From NCBI GenBank assembly GCA_028023455.1, contig JAQFVV010013334.1:1-64000 (forward strand): a DNA stretch of 64,000 nt. The letters are read 5' to 3'. This document shows positions 40,345 to 54,735 of this stretch, piece after piece. The DNA is from Epiperipatus broadwayi (lineage: Eukaryota > Onychophora > Udeonychophora > Euonychophora > Peripatidae). The stretch's first letter is position 1. Each line of letters opens with the position of its first letter. Both the position numbers and the translations under genes were made by a program. Below the pieces are notes generated by a model. That model saw only the letters and a list, made by a program, of their open reading frames with translations, had not been told where the DNA came from and did not search any database.

Positions 40345-41745
40345 GGTAACAATCAGTAGAAATTTTATACTTACCTATGAGGTTCCATTAGTGTGTATTA
40401 TACATTATGTATAGTTACACTAGGTTGCCTTATGGGGTTATTCACCATTGTCTTGTGAGCTGCTTCTTTGACTTTACTTTTTTGTACCTGTTTTGTACCT
40501 TTTTTTACTAGCTGATGGAAATAGTTCAATATATAAACTATTAATGATGACTAAATTGTTTTTTGTTTTTAGTTTCAAGTTATCTCACAATGTTTTGAAC
40601 AAAGAACTTAACACAACTTTTCATATAATCCATAACACTGTGATTTAAGTGATTAAGATAAATAAGTTGTATTTGCTAAAGATTCTCAAAATTATACCAT
40701 GTGATCATTAAGCAGTTTTATTGCTTATCAGAGTTCTTATTTGAAGCAATAAAGAGATAGTGATAAAGGGATTTAAAGAATTTTAATGATAAATAAAGAT
40801 AAAAATATCTATGAGAATATAAATTAAAAAAACTTGTCTATCAAAATTGAAACATAAAAAGTCATGTTTGAAAAACAGTATTTTTTATGAGTATGAGAAT
40901 GAGTATGCATGAAATAAAGTCTAAAATATTTCTATATATAAAATAAGAAATGAAAGAAAAACTAAGAGTAAAAAATAAGAAAAATGTTAAATTTTTCTCC
41001 TAACTTTGATGAGAAAGACATTTATAACTTAAGATCAACTATTAAATAATCATGGGATGAAATTGAAATGACTTTGAACTAATAAAGGATATATATTTTA
41101 AAATCCAAACAAATAAAAATATTACCCATTATAACTTGTAGTTGGTTTTTTTAGTACATTCATTATAAGTTTCTTCATAGGTATCTAACATTATAATATG
41201 TTTTTAAAAAAATTACTTGCAAAAAAGAAGAAAAATAAATAAATTATAAAACTGAATATTTCAGATATTATATTTTTGGTCCATAATAATTTCAAACTTT
41301 TTACATGATATTTCACTGAAAAGATTTCTATTATAAAAATATATTCTATACATATTTACCAATTGTGAATAGGTACATTATGTATACTATAACATTTTGG
41401 TTAAAGTTGAAAGGAAATGTAGAAATAAACACAGACAAATATTTAGTGGATATTTTCTACATTTCCTGGAATAATAAATAATCATAGTAAAAGATTAAAT
41501 AATTTTGAATTTAAAATAAAATTTCATTATGAAATAAACATTTAAAAAAAGGTCTAAATAAATATTAATATTGTATTATTATTCTGATTTTGAAATTAAA
41601 AAATAATCATATTAATCTGATAAGTGTAAAAATTTCTATTATCTATTTTGAAATCTTAATTAATTGAGCATTAAAAACTTGTTTTTAAAAGGGATTAGAG
41701 AGGTAAGAATAGTTTTTAATTAGTATCTTTTCACTCCACTTAACC
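40345..41745. other. Unassigned A+T-rich DNA
   Basis: No gene, RNA or transposon was recognised. There are many short A and T runs. Confidence 0.4.
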
Positions 41746-42275
41746 AAGACTATAAAAGGTTTGTTTTTGAGTCTGGTTTTATTTTTTAGTTGGCTAGTTT
41801 TTGTTGCAGTTTGATGTAGTTGGCAAAATTATAGTTGGCCAGCAAATATGGCTGGCAGAGCTATACAGAAAACCACCATAAATCAGATGTAGGAAGGTAA
41901 TGAAGCAACAGCTCTATAGTTTTATGGAGTTTTGATTCACTTGAAGCCAGTGTCACTTTAAATCAATCATCAGCCTGCATAAACATAGTCAAAGACAGTT
42001 TGCTTGCCTGAAATATATTAAATCCTCAACAGAAGGAAACTGATTGAATGCCAACATACTTGACTATGCCTTTCTCAATGCTGACAATTTCCTGGACTAT
42101 GCCTGTTCCAATGATGACACCTCCATCAGCTTGCCAAAAAATTGCTGTACATATGCTGCTGTGTCTATATGCAGAGAAGCACCATTAAACATATATACAA
42201 AAGTGAGTTGTTTTTTAAATAATTCATTTAAAAGACATTTTAAAATTTTTATATTTAATTTAAAGACATTATGAT
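41746..42275 (+). promoter_or_regulatory. TATA-like box before a GC-richer stretch
   Basis: TATAAAAGG occurs at about 41751-41759 and is followed for about 430 bases by DNA less A+T-rich than its flanks. A frame at 42044-42274 begins with a two-fold 36-base echo (LDYAFLNADNF / LDYACSNDDTS) and then becomes low-complexity after 42200, where a donor-like 'aaaagtgagt' (about 42199) occurs. This could be a first exon or UTR of an unknown transcript. TATA motifs also occur by chance in such DNA, so support is weak. Confidence 0.2.
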
Positions 42276-42344
42276 AAGTTAAAAGCAACCTGTGTTAATG
42301 ATACATATATAGAGAGAATAATTTTAAATCATTAAAATCTATAT

Positions 42345-42346
<2 letters not shown>

Positions 42347-42422
<76 letters not shown>
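42347..42422. repeat. (AAT)n microsatellite
   Basis: About 75 bp of uninterrupted AAT units. Confidence 0.97.
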
Positions 42423-42424
<2 letters not shown>

Positions 42425-42738
42425 TTTGTTTGGATTAAAAATATAAGAGTAAAGAATTAATTAATTGACCTGTTTTTTTTTTTTTTTTACAAAAGTAGAA
42501 ATTGAGAAATCAAATATTTTTTGAGTAACCTGTCAAGACTGATCTTTATTATTAAAATAGTGAAATTTATGTATTTTCAACTAAGGACAAAAAAGAAAAT
42601 ACTTTGACTATAAAAAGAGAAACTAATAATTTTAATTCCTATCTATATTTTAGGTATACACACATATATGTGTGAATTGTATGTATATTTCCCAAATGGA
42701 ATTAATTGTGAAAATATTTTTAATACTTTCATTATTTT

Positions 42739-43143
42739 GACTATAACCTTAAGACTATGCACCTGAAAAATGACTGTAGGGACCTCTGCAAATCTTTAAC
42801 ACAAGATTTATTTAAAAGACAAGAGCAGCCACTCTTATCTTCAACCTACTTTTCTAAATAAATAGAATCTAAAGCATTTTGATTTGAGAGTGTAAGGCTA
42901 TTAAATACCTCACTGATTAAGTCCACAAATTCTATAACACATTAACATTCATGAAATCTTTCAATTTACAATGAGACAGTAATGAGATCTTATGCTTAGA
43001 AACGTTTTAAGATAATATAAAATTGTAATAATTATATTTGTGAAGTGCATACTGTCATTTTTTCAGGCACATAGTCTTAAGGTTATAGCCTTATTATATA
43101 TTACATTACATAACAAGTATGCACTTTACAAATATAATTATTT
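42739..43143. repeat. Nested inverted repeats
   Basis: 'gactataaccttaagactat' at 42739 is reverse-complemented, with one change, at 43054-43088, including the adjoining 'gcacctgaaaaatgac'. A second pair ('taattatatttgtgaagtgcatact' at about 43029-43053, and its complement at 43116-43140) overlaps the right side. The structure resembles a rearranged fold-back element. No ends or target duplication were found. Confidence 0.7.
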
Positions 43144-43154
43144 CATTATTTTGA

Positions 43155-44920
43155 TAAAGTTAAATATGATAAAAAACTGAATTTCATTTTTGTGTTAGGC
43201 AATTATATAAATATGTTTTATGAAAACCCATTGTGGTACTTTATGTCATTTAAAAGTGATAACAAAAAATGTTTATTTTATATTAACGCAATTATGTACC
43301 CATTAATCAATTATTGTATTTTTATATAATTTAAAATTTTTACAATTATTTTATAACAATTCATATATGTCCAGACATTATACAGCATGTATGTGTGTGG
43401 ATATATATATATTTGTGTGTGTAAATCACAATGTAATAACTTAAATTTTGTATATTAATCAAAATCAGAATAGTTCTAATGTATAGTCAAATTCCAGAGA
43501 CCTTAATATAATTTTTATTGCTAGTAATAAACTGGTATTTCATTATAAAAATTATTCCAGTTAAATTGTATGGCATCATCATCTTGGTCACTGTAACAGT
43601 GATAGAACTTATGTTTTCTGAGTTAGATTCGAGCATAACAATCCGATTATATGAAGGAAGATGTACATTAGTGCTTAAGGGGAATCCAGTATGATTGATA
43701 TATCTTGGTTGGGGCTAAGATTATATTATTTAAAATCCATGCACATTTTATTTAGTTTAGTTAACTAGAATTTAAGTTTATAGTTGACTAGTACACTAAT
43801 GGTTCTAAGTGGCCAGATCTTTGATTATCATCAGCATGTTTTAATATCACATCATTATTGTTTTTATGATTATGTATTCTGATGGATGCGCACTTAAGAT
43901 AATGCATTCAAATTATGTTTAAATAATTGCCACAAGCTGGCAAAGGCTCATTAGTTAGCCTGACCTACATTAGACCATTTCAAATTTAGTCACAAAATTG
44001 ACTGTTGATTTAATTTGATTGTTCATCATTTATGATGATGAATGGTTATGTCTTTTTTGTATTATGTATACTTATTGATAATGAATGGTTAGTGATACTT
44101 ATAGTTGCTCTAAGAAGTTACCTGGCTGATCTCTCAGAGATGTGATCTCAGGCTCTCTTGAATATGAAATTTCTTATACATATATTTCTTAGATATTCAA
44201 CATTGTTTTAATATATAAACTGCTTCATTAATTTGATTTAATATCTCCACTTTAATATCTTACTTTGCTCAACTTTAGATATTTAATAATTAATTTTAAA
44301 TTTTGTCTGTTTGCCTGGATTTTCCTTCACCCTGGATCAAACCTCTGGAACCTCTTTCCATTACAATTCCACACTAAATTTCCAAAATTAAAACTAACAT
44401 CCCAATTACGTTTAAAATTAAAATAAATTTTGAATAAATTAATAGCTTCATATTCACCATATTTTAATGAAATACATTTGTAATTTTTCTTTACTTTTTA
44501 TGATTCTCAAAGATGACATTTGTAGCCTCCTCATGTAATATCTTATTCCTTGAATTTTTCTCATGAATAATGTGGAATCTAGATAATAATTGCAAAAGAA
44601 ATATAAGTCATAAGATATTTTTTGAGCAGTATAAAGTCTTGTTTCACTAAAACAAAAAAAGAGATGAATTTAAAATATCTTTCAATAAAGTGTAAATCTG
44701 AAACTGTTAATTTATTTAAAACTTCTCTTATTATTAAAAGGAATTACAACATTATTTTAAATTGTATGGAATTATTATAGTATATGTGTGTATGTTATTT
44801 TATGATGTTAAATTTTATATTTCAGAAGTCTGCTTTGGTAAGGAAACCATGAGCAGAGAATTTTTAATTTGATGTTTTGGATTGTTGTATTTAGATTTTT
44901 TTTTATAATTCTTTATAAAA
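43155..44920. other. Unassigned DNA
   Basis: No gene was recognised. The stretch 43560-44180 is a little richer in G+C and has several stop-bounded fragments without known motifs. It may be an old repeat. Confidence 0.4.
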
Positions 44921-44924
44921 TCTT

Positions 44925-45505
44925 TATATTTTTGAAAAACTCATTTCCTTGGGCCCCCCCCCAAAAAATTTTGTTTCCCCCATGCCACATCCCCCGTCTC
45001 TTTTCTTTCCCTCCTTTTTCTTTCTTCTTTTTGATTTTTTTTTTTTTTTTTTTGGGTTTTTATTTTTTTTTAAATGTTTTAAATTTTTAAAATTTTTTTT
45101 TTTTTTTTTTTTTATTTTTAAAAAAAAAAAAAAAGAAAATCCCAATTTTGGTTGGGTGTTGGGTTGGGTCCCCCCCCACGGTGTTTTTTTTTTTTTTTTT
45201 TTTTTTTATTTTTTTTTCTTTTTACCCCCCCCCCCCCTCCATAATTTATTTTTTTTTTGATTTTTTCTTTTTTTATCGTCAAGACCCCCCCCCCCCATAA
45301 TTTTTTTTTTTATTTTAGTTCCCCCCCCCCCTCAATTTAAATTTTTTTTTTGATTTATTTTAAAGGGCAAAACCCCCCCCCAAAAATTAAAAAAATTTTA
45401 TTTTTTTTAATTTTTTTTTTTTTAATTATTCATTCATTTTACCACCCCCCGGAGGGAAAGGAAAAAAAGGATAATAGGGAGGAGGGAAAAAAAAAAAAAA
45501 AAGGT
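44925..45505. other. Homopolymer-distorted tract, possible bad sequence
   Basis: Long runs of T, C and A follow one another (for example C runs near 44956, 45170, 45225, 45285, 45320 and 45375, with T runs of 10-30 between them). The texture is unlike any other part of the window. Three overlapping frames on both strands are made only of F, P, K and G runs. It looks like normal A+T-rich DNA whose base calls have been stretched into homopolymers, or a very unusual low-complexity tract. No feature inside it should be trusted. Confidence 0.75.
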
Positions 45506-45509
45506 TAAA

Positions 45510-45855
45510 ACATAAATTTAAAAATGAAAAGGATTGTTAAAAATAATATACCTAATTTACAAATTAAAAAAATAACAATGAACAGTAATAATTAATGAAA
45601 ACAAAAATAATTAATTTTATCTTTAAACCAAAAAATATTTTTCAATGAAAGAAATCATTAACTACTAAATTTCTGTCAGTAAAACAAATTTCAATAAAGA
45701 ATATATTTAAGTAACAGAATTATTCTTTAAAATATTAAATTCTTTTTACATTTATAAAAAAAAAAATTGGGTCATTTTTTGATAATGGATATTTTTTAAT
45801 TAACAGTAAGAACATACTGTTTGTCATTAGTAAATTTTCAGTTAGTTAATTTGCT
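45510..45855. other. Unassigned A+T-rich DNA
   Basis: Plain A+T-rich sequence between the homopolymer tract and the TA microsatellite. Nothing was seen in it. Confidence 0.4.
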
Positions 45856-45856
45856 G

Positions 45857-47655
<1,799 letters not shown>

Positions 47656-47656
47656 A

Positions 47657-48045
47657 TGTCAACATAAAATATATGATAAATGATTATTAGTTATCAGAAA
47701 GTAACAAATTTAACTTTATTTGATAGATATTTTTGTTTACTACTGAAATAAATTTTAAATGTTCACATTTTGTTTCTGTAAATATTAAAAAAATGAGGAT
47801 GTAATCATCATTTCTAGAAAAATTATTTTCAGTTTATGACAACATAAAATATATGATAAAATGATTATTACTTATCAGAAAATAACAAATTTGACTTCCT
47901 TTGATAGATATTTTCGTTTACTACTAAAATAAAATTTAAATGTTCACATTTTGTTTCTGTAAATATTAAAAAAATGAGACCATAATCAAAACAAAGAGTC
48001 ATTATATGTCATTGTTTCTAGAAAGATTATTTTCAGTTTATAAAA
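47657..48045. repeat. Tandem duplication, unit about 180 bp
   Basis: 'aacataaaatatatgataaa' occurs at 47661 and 47841. Both are followed by 'gataga.atttt.gtttactact' and 'tgttcacattttgtttctgt'. Both units end in 'tttctagaaa.attattttc'. The second has an insertion near 47985-48015. Confidence 0.9.
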
Positions 48046-48419
48046 TCAATGAAATCTTCTTTGTTTTTGAATATTTGTAAAAACTTGAATGAACAATTAT
48101 TTATTTTTCTAATATCTAATGAATTATGTTTTAAAAGTTTAATTTTTAAAAATATTTATTGCATAATTGTGATTATTTTTTTCCTCATAAATATAAGTAG
48201 ATTGTTTACATCATAGCAAATCTCCAAATTTGCTTCAGGCCATATTTATGTTAGCTGCTAATATAATGTTTTTTTTTTGAAAATAAAGTATTTTAAGTCA
48301 AAATAAGTTATTAATAATTTGTATTTGTTGATATCTAATAAATATACTGTAAATTATTTTTTAAAAAATATATAAAACCGTAATAAATTCGCAAATAAAC
48401 ATGTTTTTGCATCATTGGA

Positions 48420-48700
48420 AATTTCAGTGTCATAAAACACCGGATGTTTTACAGTCTTGGCAACACAAAATGGCTGATCATGTCAGGGTGAGGCTTATGT
48501 CTTGTTAGAGTGGGAATTTTGAATTTCAGGGCTTTTTTGCAGAAATTTCGGGCAAAAACTATTTATAATAAAATATATCATTTTACACACATTTTCATGT
48601 ATAATACAGAAAATTCACCAGGGGGCGGCGAATTGGCCAAAAGATGTTTCTCTGTCAGTTGAAGTATATAGAGGTTAAGTGTTGAATTGGACAAATAATT
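48420..48700 (+). CDS. Possible 5' exon in a GC-richer island
   Basis: An ATG at 48470 lies in a strong start context (ACAAAATGG). It opens MADHVR and then meets a donor-like GTGAGG at 48488. The surrounding island is richer in G+C than the flanks, with a 'gggggcggcg' run at about 48621-48630. The pattern of a short first coding exon in a GC-richer promoter region is common in animal genes, but only six codons are visible and no downstream exon was found. This is a suggestion, not a call. Confidence 0.2.
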
Positions 48701-48704
48701 ATTA

Positions 48705-51700
48705 TTTGAAAAGTGAAAGTTTAATATAAAAAAGGACATGAAATTTAACTTGCTTGTAATAATACTTGTTAATATTTAATTTAGGGGGAATAGCTATAAA
48801 ATTTTAAAAAACTATGAAATAGTTTTAAGGTTATTTGAAATTCATTGCAAGTAGATAGTGAAGATTATTGATAAATATGCATGCGTGCAGTGTGTGTGTG
48901 CAATATATAAAATTTTAATTATGAGAACAATTCCCAAATGTTGTATATCATGCAATATATTATTGGAAAGGGGATTGAGAAAACAATTGTTTCTTATCAG
49001 TTTTAAGTCAATCAATAATTATAGTCATTCAAGAATTTTAAATCAAAATTTTAGTCTTTTTTTTTTTTTTTGATTGTAAAAATTTTTCTCTCGATTTATT
49101 CCGACATATATTTTTTTTTTGTATACTTAGAGATGGGAAAATTTCAAGCACAGCACATGTGGTAGGCCACATTGTGAATAATTATTGTCAAAATTATGTT
49201 TGATGAGCCAATTAGCACTTAATACCAAGGGTCAAAGATTAAGTAGGTAGGTCGGAGTATGATGCACTATCAAAGTGTATAAAAGGTGTGATAGATTGGA
49301 GTGGAGTTTCTTCTCTAAATTGTTATTGTCATGTTTACACATAATTACAATTTTGCTTTATTTTTTGGGGGGTAAAGCTATATGCTTTGATGGTTGCCAT
49401 CTTCTGACCTATGAATTATTTAAAAGTATAGTGTAATTATAAAATGTGTCCATAATCAATTAGGTTAGGCACACTGGATCTTTTTCAGAAGTCAATTATA
49501 ACTGAAATTTCCAGCACAATAAAAGTTAGTAAATCACGCCTTATACAATGCATCTAGGGCAGATACTTCAATATTTTAGATAAAAACTTTTATTGATACT
49601 TATTCTGTCGAAAATGATACTTAGATAGATGTCTTTAATAAGGCGCAAGAAGAGATTGAAAGGGAAACAATTGCTGTAATTGTGCATCTATGTCATATTT
49701 ATGGGAAAGATATAATAAAAATCTGAGCAGTATATTTTTTTTTATTAACTGCTATCATAAGAGAAAACTTTTGAATTCTCGTATAAGAATTTTTTCTTAA
49801 CAGAAATTTTTTAAATATATATCAGAATAATTGAGATCGAAATGGGAAAGGAAGGAAGTATTGAATAAATGATTGATGAATGATTTTATGAATGTACAGT
49901 AGCGAGCATCAATTCTAAGCTGAATATCTCATTTGAATGGTAAAAATGTAACAAAGGAAAAGAATCCAGGGAATGACTTAATTCATAGAGCGTGAGGAAC
50001 TAAACTCTTCTGATAATTAACTATACAATAAGTGATATTGTAAATGTATAAATTTCCACAATGGATTAATAAACGAGCAAGGATCCTGGTAATTAATGTA
50101 GCTACTTTCTAAGATGTGCGTTTCAAAATTTGGGTTTGTTACAAATAAAAATCGCAATGGATAACTTTGAAATCGCTATGCCATGGCCATGTATCTATTT
50201 CATTTTGGATAATATGTGTGTATTAAAATATGGACAAACTTAAGCTGTCAAATGGAGAACAGTCGCAAATGGTGCAGTGTGCTAAAAAGGACTTTAAGTA
50301 AAATTTTTCCTTTATTATTGTTATATTTATTATGCTATGTGTTGAATTTCCTTTATGATATGTTTTTAATTAGATGTTAAAATTTCGACCCGGTATTAAG
50401 TTTGAATTAGAACAGAAAATCTAATATTATTCTTTATTTAATCACTTTAGCCTCTATATTTTATCAAATGCTTATGAGAGTATGAAGCATGAAAGAGATT
50501 TACAATATTGCTATGCTAATATTTTTAAAATTAATATTTTCATGTTTATTTAATTCACGTTTATTTTAAGTATTTAATTGCTATACCCTAAAGAGTGAGT
50601 CAGTTAATATCAGATGTGTTTAAAGTAAATGATGTCCATTTCTTAGTCTATAGTATTAATGCTTTAATGAAAATTTATGCTTAAGTCACATTAGATTAGT
50701 TTTAAAATTATCGGTTCATACATCAATAATATGATACACTTAGGTTATGTGAGAGTGCAAATGACCTTTGTTGGTTCAAGGTGAGCTTAGTATTCGCTAC
50801 CTCAAAGACTGAGATGGAGCATAGCTCTCTCACGATTAGATGTATTTAACTTTGAAGATGTCCAGAGATCGAGGATATATTCCCAGCTCCATTATTAGTT
50901 TGCTTCATAAGAGATAAATATTTTATACAGTTGTAGTATGTGGTGATTTGGCATACCATTTTTACATGTGCAGTAACAAGGCCCTCACATATCTTACAGC
51001 CTTAGGTAGAAGGCACACTTATGTTTATGCTGTCACCAAGATGTTGTTTCTGGATTTATTTTCTCTTGCAATGGTATTATTATCACCATGGATTGAATTA
51101 AATGTTGTTTACTATTTTGCCATATCATTGTATTAATTTAAACTAGTTATTTGCTGTAGAGAATTATAAGTAAAACATATTTCAGAAATTGATGTATAGT
51201 GTAGCTGAGTTTAGCTCACAGCTTGTTATCGAACTGATAATTATTCCAAATTTAAGGTTAATAATTTAAACTCAGATAAGCAATGCACATCATATCCAGC
51301 TCCTGCTGAAGCAAGTCACCACTGAACTGGTAAGACAATGGTAGAGAAACTCATGTTGGGGACATAGATTGCAATGCAAAGGTAGATACATGAATGTAAC
51401 TTCTTAAATGATGATACAATTATAGAATAGAAGCTAAGCATTATGTTTATGGGGAATAACAGCTTATAAAATTAGCTATAGGTTTAAATACCAAATGAAA
51501 GTAATTTCTAAGGTACATGAATTCCTTATTGGAAAGAAAAGAAATATTGATTTGATTTGGGATAAAAGTTAACTGTTCTAATAAAAGAAAATAATTTGAA
51601 TTTTAAACTAATAAGTCACGGTTGAGACAGTTTATTTAACAGTCTATAATATAGGAGTTATTTGTTCCCAGTATTAGAATATGAGTACTGATGTTGGGAC

Positions 51701-54660
51701 AAGAGTTATATCCTAGATGAGATGAACCCAGAAAGAAATTGTAATCCATAGCCAATGTAAATCTATTATAAATATGTTTTGTTATTATTATTTTGTTATT
51801 TTCTTTTGCTAATTGGATCACTATGATGTTTGTGTTATATATTGTATTAGTTATAGTTATTATGTTAATAAATATTTTGTTTTGAATTTAAACTTTGGTG
51901 TTGTGTCTTAGTGCTTGAGTATCCATTGATTCCAGAAATTTGATGTAGAAAAGTTATAGAAAATATTCCATACTTTCCAGTCCAGATATGCCATGAAATA
52001 TTCTTATTAAATTTTACTACTGGATTAATATTTTTTATTAATATTCATTGGTTGAGATCTGGGAATTAATCTGCTGAAACATTTACTATATTTGAAATTA
52101 TAATGAGTATATGGCAAACATCTGTGAAAAGAATTTAATTTTAGATTTAATATTTAGTTTATTAAGTTATTGCACTATGGCTAATGTCACAAGCAGACAT
52201 CAAATCCCCTTTCCATTCCTGATATTTGAAGACATTCCCAGCCAATGAGGATCTAATCAAAATGTAATGTAAATAAATATTTCATTTAAGTAACCATTTA
52301 GTAGTTTCTAATATTATTATTATTATTATGATGATGATCAGGATTATTATCTTTAGTTGAGAGTAGACATAATCTTCTAGAATAAGTGTATGTCTATTCA
52401 ACTTAAATTTACTGGGATAGTTTTCAGTGGTCTGCAATAAATTTGGAAGGGAGTAGTTGAAGCTCCACACTATAAATCTGGATCCTGAGAATGAGAGATT
52501 CACAATCATAAATTTTTAAATGAAGAGGTTATCATTGCTGATGTACTGTAATATTAGAGAGTTTATTAAATTGAGAATATCGTACATTCTGCTCTTGTGA
52601 ATGTCTGAGAGATAGCATTGTGGAGAGTCCTGTTTGGTGGTAGAGAGTGACAGGGAAAAACCTAAATATTAAAAAAAAAAAATTGTAACTTTGGAGGGTG
52701 AGTCTGTGGTGCAGAGTTGTTTTCAGCTTTCAATAACTTGTCCTTTAATTTATTTATTTAATAATTGGTGAATTCGAAATGAAAACTAAACGTGCTAGTT
52801 ATAACTTAAGTAATTATAATTTTTTTTTTAAAATTGTGATAAATTGCTTTCTTCATGGAGTTACAAATTATCGAGTGATGATGATCTCGAGTTGGCATAA
52901 CAGCTGATGGATGTAGTTACAATTTGGGGTCTGGGTAAACAAATTATTACACATATGTATATCCCTCTCTGTCACTCCATCTTTATATAGCTAAGCGATC
53001 GATTACAATATATATATTATTCTGTTCTTATCATAGAGTTTTGCAAGTGGTTTTAATTGTACTTGATTATATACTACTATTTCCCCCCTACTAATTACAG
53101 TCTAACACCTAATATATTTATAGGATAGTATATATTTTTTATTATTGTTAAAAGACTTTTTCTTTAGTTTATGTGGCCCAAATCATAATGATATTGGGGC
53201 AGCCTTTTGATGACTTCTAGGAGCTGAGATCATGGAAGAGAAAATCTCCCCTGCATTTGCTGCTTCCAGTAATCTGCTTCTAAGCTGGTATTAAAACCAA
53301 AGAAGAAGTGGGAATTTTCTGTTCTATTGTAGTTTATATATTTCCCCATTCTTTTGCTTTTTGTGGAATATTTAGTTGATTTGTGGTTACAAACATCACA
53401 TGCAGATTATCAATTTAATTAGTTTGGATCCCACTTTTGTAATTTTAATTAGTATATATAGTTTACATTAATTCATTTTTTGTTGTTAGAAATATTTTAA
53501 TTTCAATAACAATAATTCTCTCATTCTTGTAAACTTATTTTTAAAGGTATTTTAAAACTAAAAATAATTAATTCAAAATCTATTTTTATTTTACATTGAT
53601 TTTAACCACCCCCCCCCAAATAATTACTTTTTCTTTGCTTTTAAACTTGTTCAGCACTACAAGTATTTCATAAATAAAAGATTTTGTTCATATTCTGAAG
53701 ACTGTTTTTCAACAAATCATTGAATGGCATTTTATGTCCATTGTTTTCTGTTGATTATTATTTTTACAGTATTTGCAAAGTTCAAATCTGATTTTCTGAT
53801 ATGTTTTCTATTTGCAATGAAAGATTATAAAAGTATTGACAGAGAAAACAATGAACCCATTGTAATATTTGAGGATTAATATATTCTCATTTTATGATCT
53901 TTGATTAATAGTATCTGCATCTTTAAATTTTCTTTGATAAATATGATGGTAAATAGAAATTGATGGTTACTTAGTTGGTGAATGCTTTTCTTCTACTAAA
54001 GTTAATAGTCCTGCAAAAGCAAACCCATATTTTAGAATTAGCAGCCTTTGGTTAAATTATGACTGTGATTAGTTCGATTTATATATTAAAAAGTGATAAT
54101 TTTTAATTTATGAATCTGAACTTTATAAGTACTCAATTGAACTAATTATGAAATAAGATGGAATTTGTATAATTCTAATTCAGAAATGCAGATTTTTTTT
54201 TTGTAAATATTATATATATAATTGGAAATAAAATTTATTTTAAAAATAATAATTTATTAGTTTCATTTTAAAATTTTAATTGCATTTTATTACAAAATGT
54301 ATGTCTTTTCTTCTTCTTTAAAAGCTTATGATAAATTATTGCATTTTAAATTTCAGCTTTAATCTAGTTTGTTAATGAACACTTGTAATTTTTTCAAAAA
54401 TTCTTAATTAGTGCTAATTATCTTCTTAAATTACTGCAACTACTGCAATAAAGAATTTTTCATATTTAAAAAATAAAAATAAAATGCCTAGTATTTAAAT
54501 TTGTAAAATCTAAATGTATACATACATATACAACTTTTTTTTTACATTCCCATTAAAAAAAAATACCAGTATTTCTAAATTAGTTTGAATTAAAATAATA
54601 ATAAAATAATAAATAAAATTATATTTATAATTAACTTTATTACACACACACACTTATATA
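48705..54660. other. Long unassigned stretch
   Basis: No protein of a known family was found. A TATAAAAGG at about 49278 is followed by a short GC-richer run. The frame 50948-51136 (CSNKALTYLTALGRR, HTYVYAVTKM) has fair amino-acid balance but no recognised domain or splice pair. Short (ATT)/(ATG) runs lie near 52311-52336, and a C run at 53609-53617. Unclassified GC-richer patches at 51230-51400, 52570-52650 and 53160-53300 may be old repeats. Confidence 0.4.
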
Positions 54661-54735
54661 TATATATGATTTGAACACAGACTTTCAAGCTCTATTCAGC
54701 CATCCACTTTATCTCATTAAACTAATACACATAGC
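54656..54735 (-). repeat. tRNA-like T-arm fused to (TA)n, SINE remnant
   Basis: On the minus strand, TTTAATGAGATAAAGTGG resembles a D-arm, and it is followed by GCTTGAAAGTCTGTGTTCAAATCA, whose end fits a B box. The sequence then changes directly to (TA)n and (TG)n. No acceptor stem is evident. A similar B-box-to-TA junction (GGGTTCAAATCCC then TA) occurs on the minus strand at about 8267-8280. Confidence 0.4.

Noticed and set aside
44869-45260. Three frames rich in F, P and K
   Set aside because: Produced by the homopolymer tract; no biological meaning is likely.
49278-49286. TATAAAAGG followed by a GC-richer run, considered as an LTR or gene promoter
   Set aside because: No matching second LTR, primer-binding site or downstream frame was seen; such motifs occur by chance in this composition.
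50948-51136. 62-codon frame with balanced composition
   Set aside because: No family resemblance, no acceptor/donor pair that fits, and no start context support.
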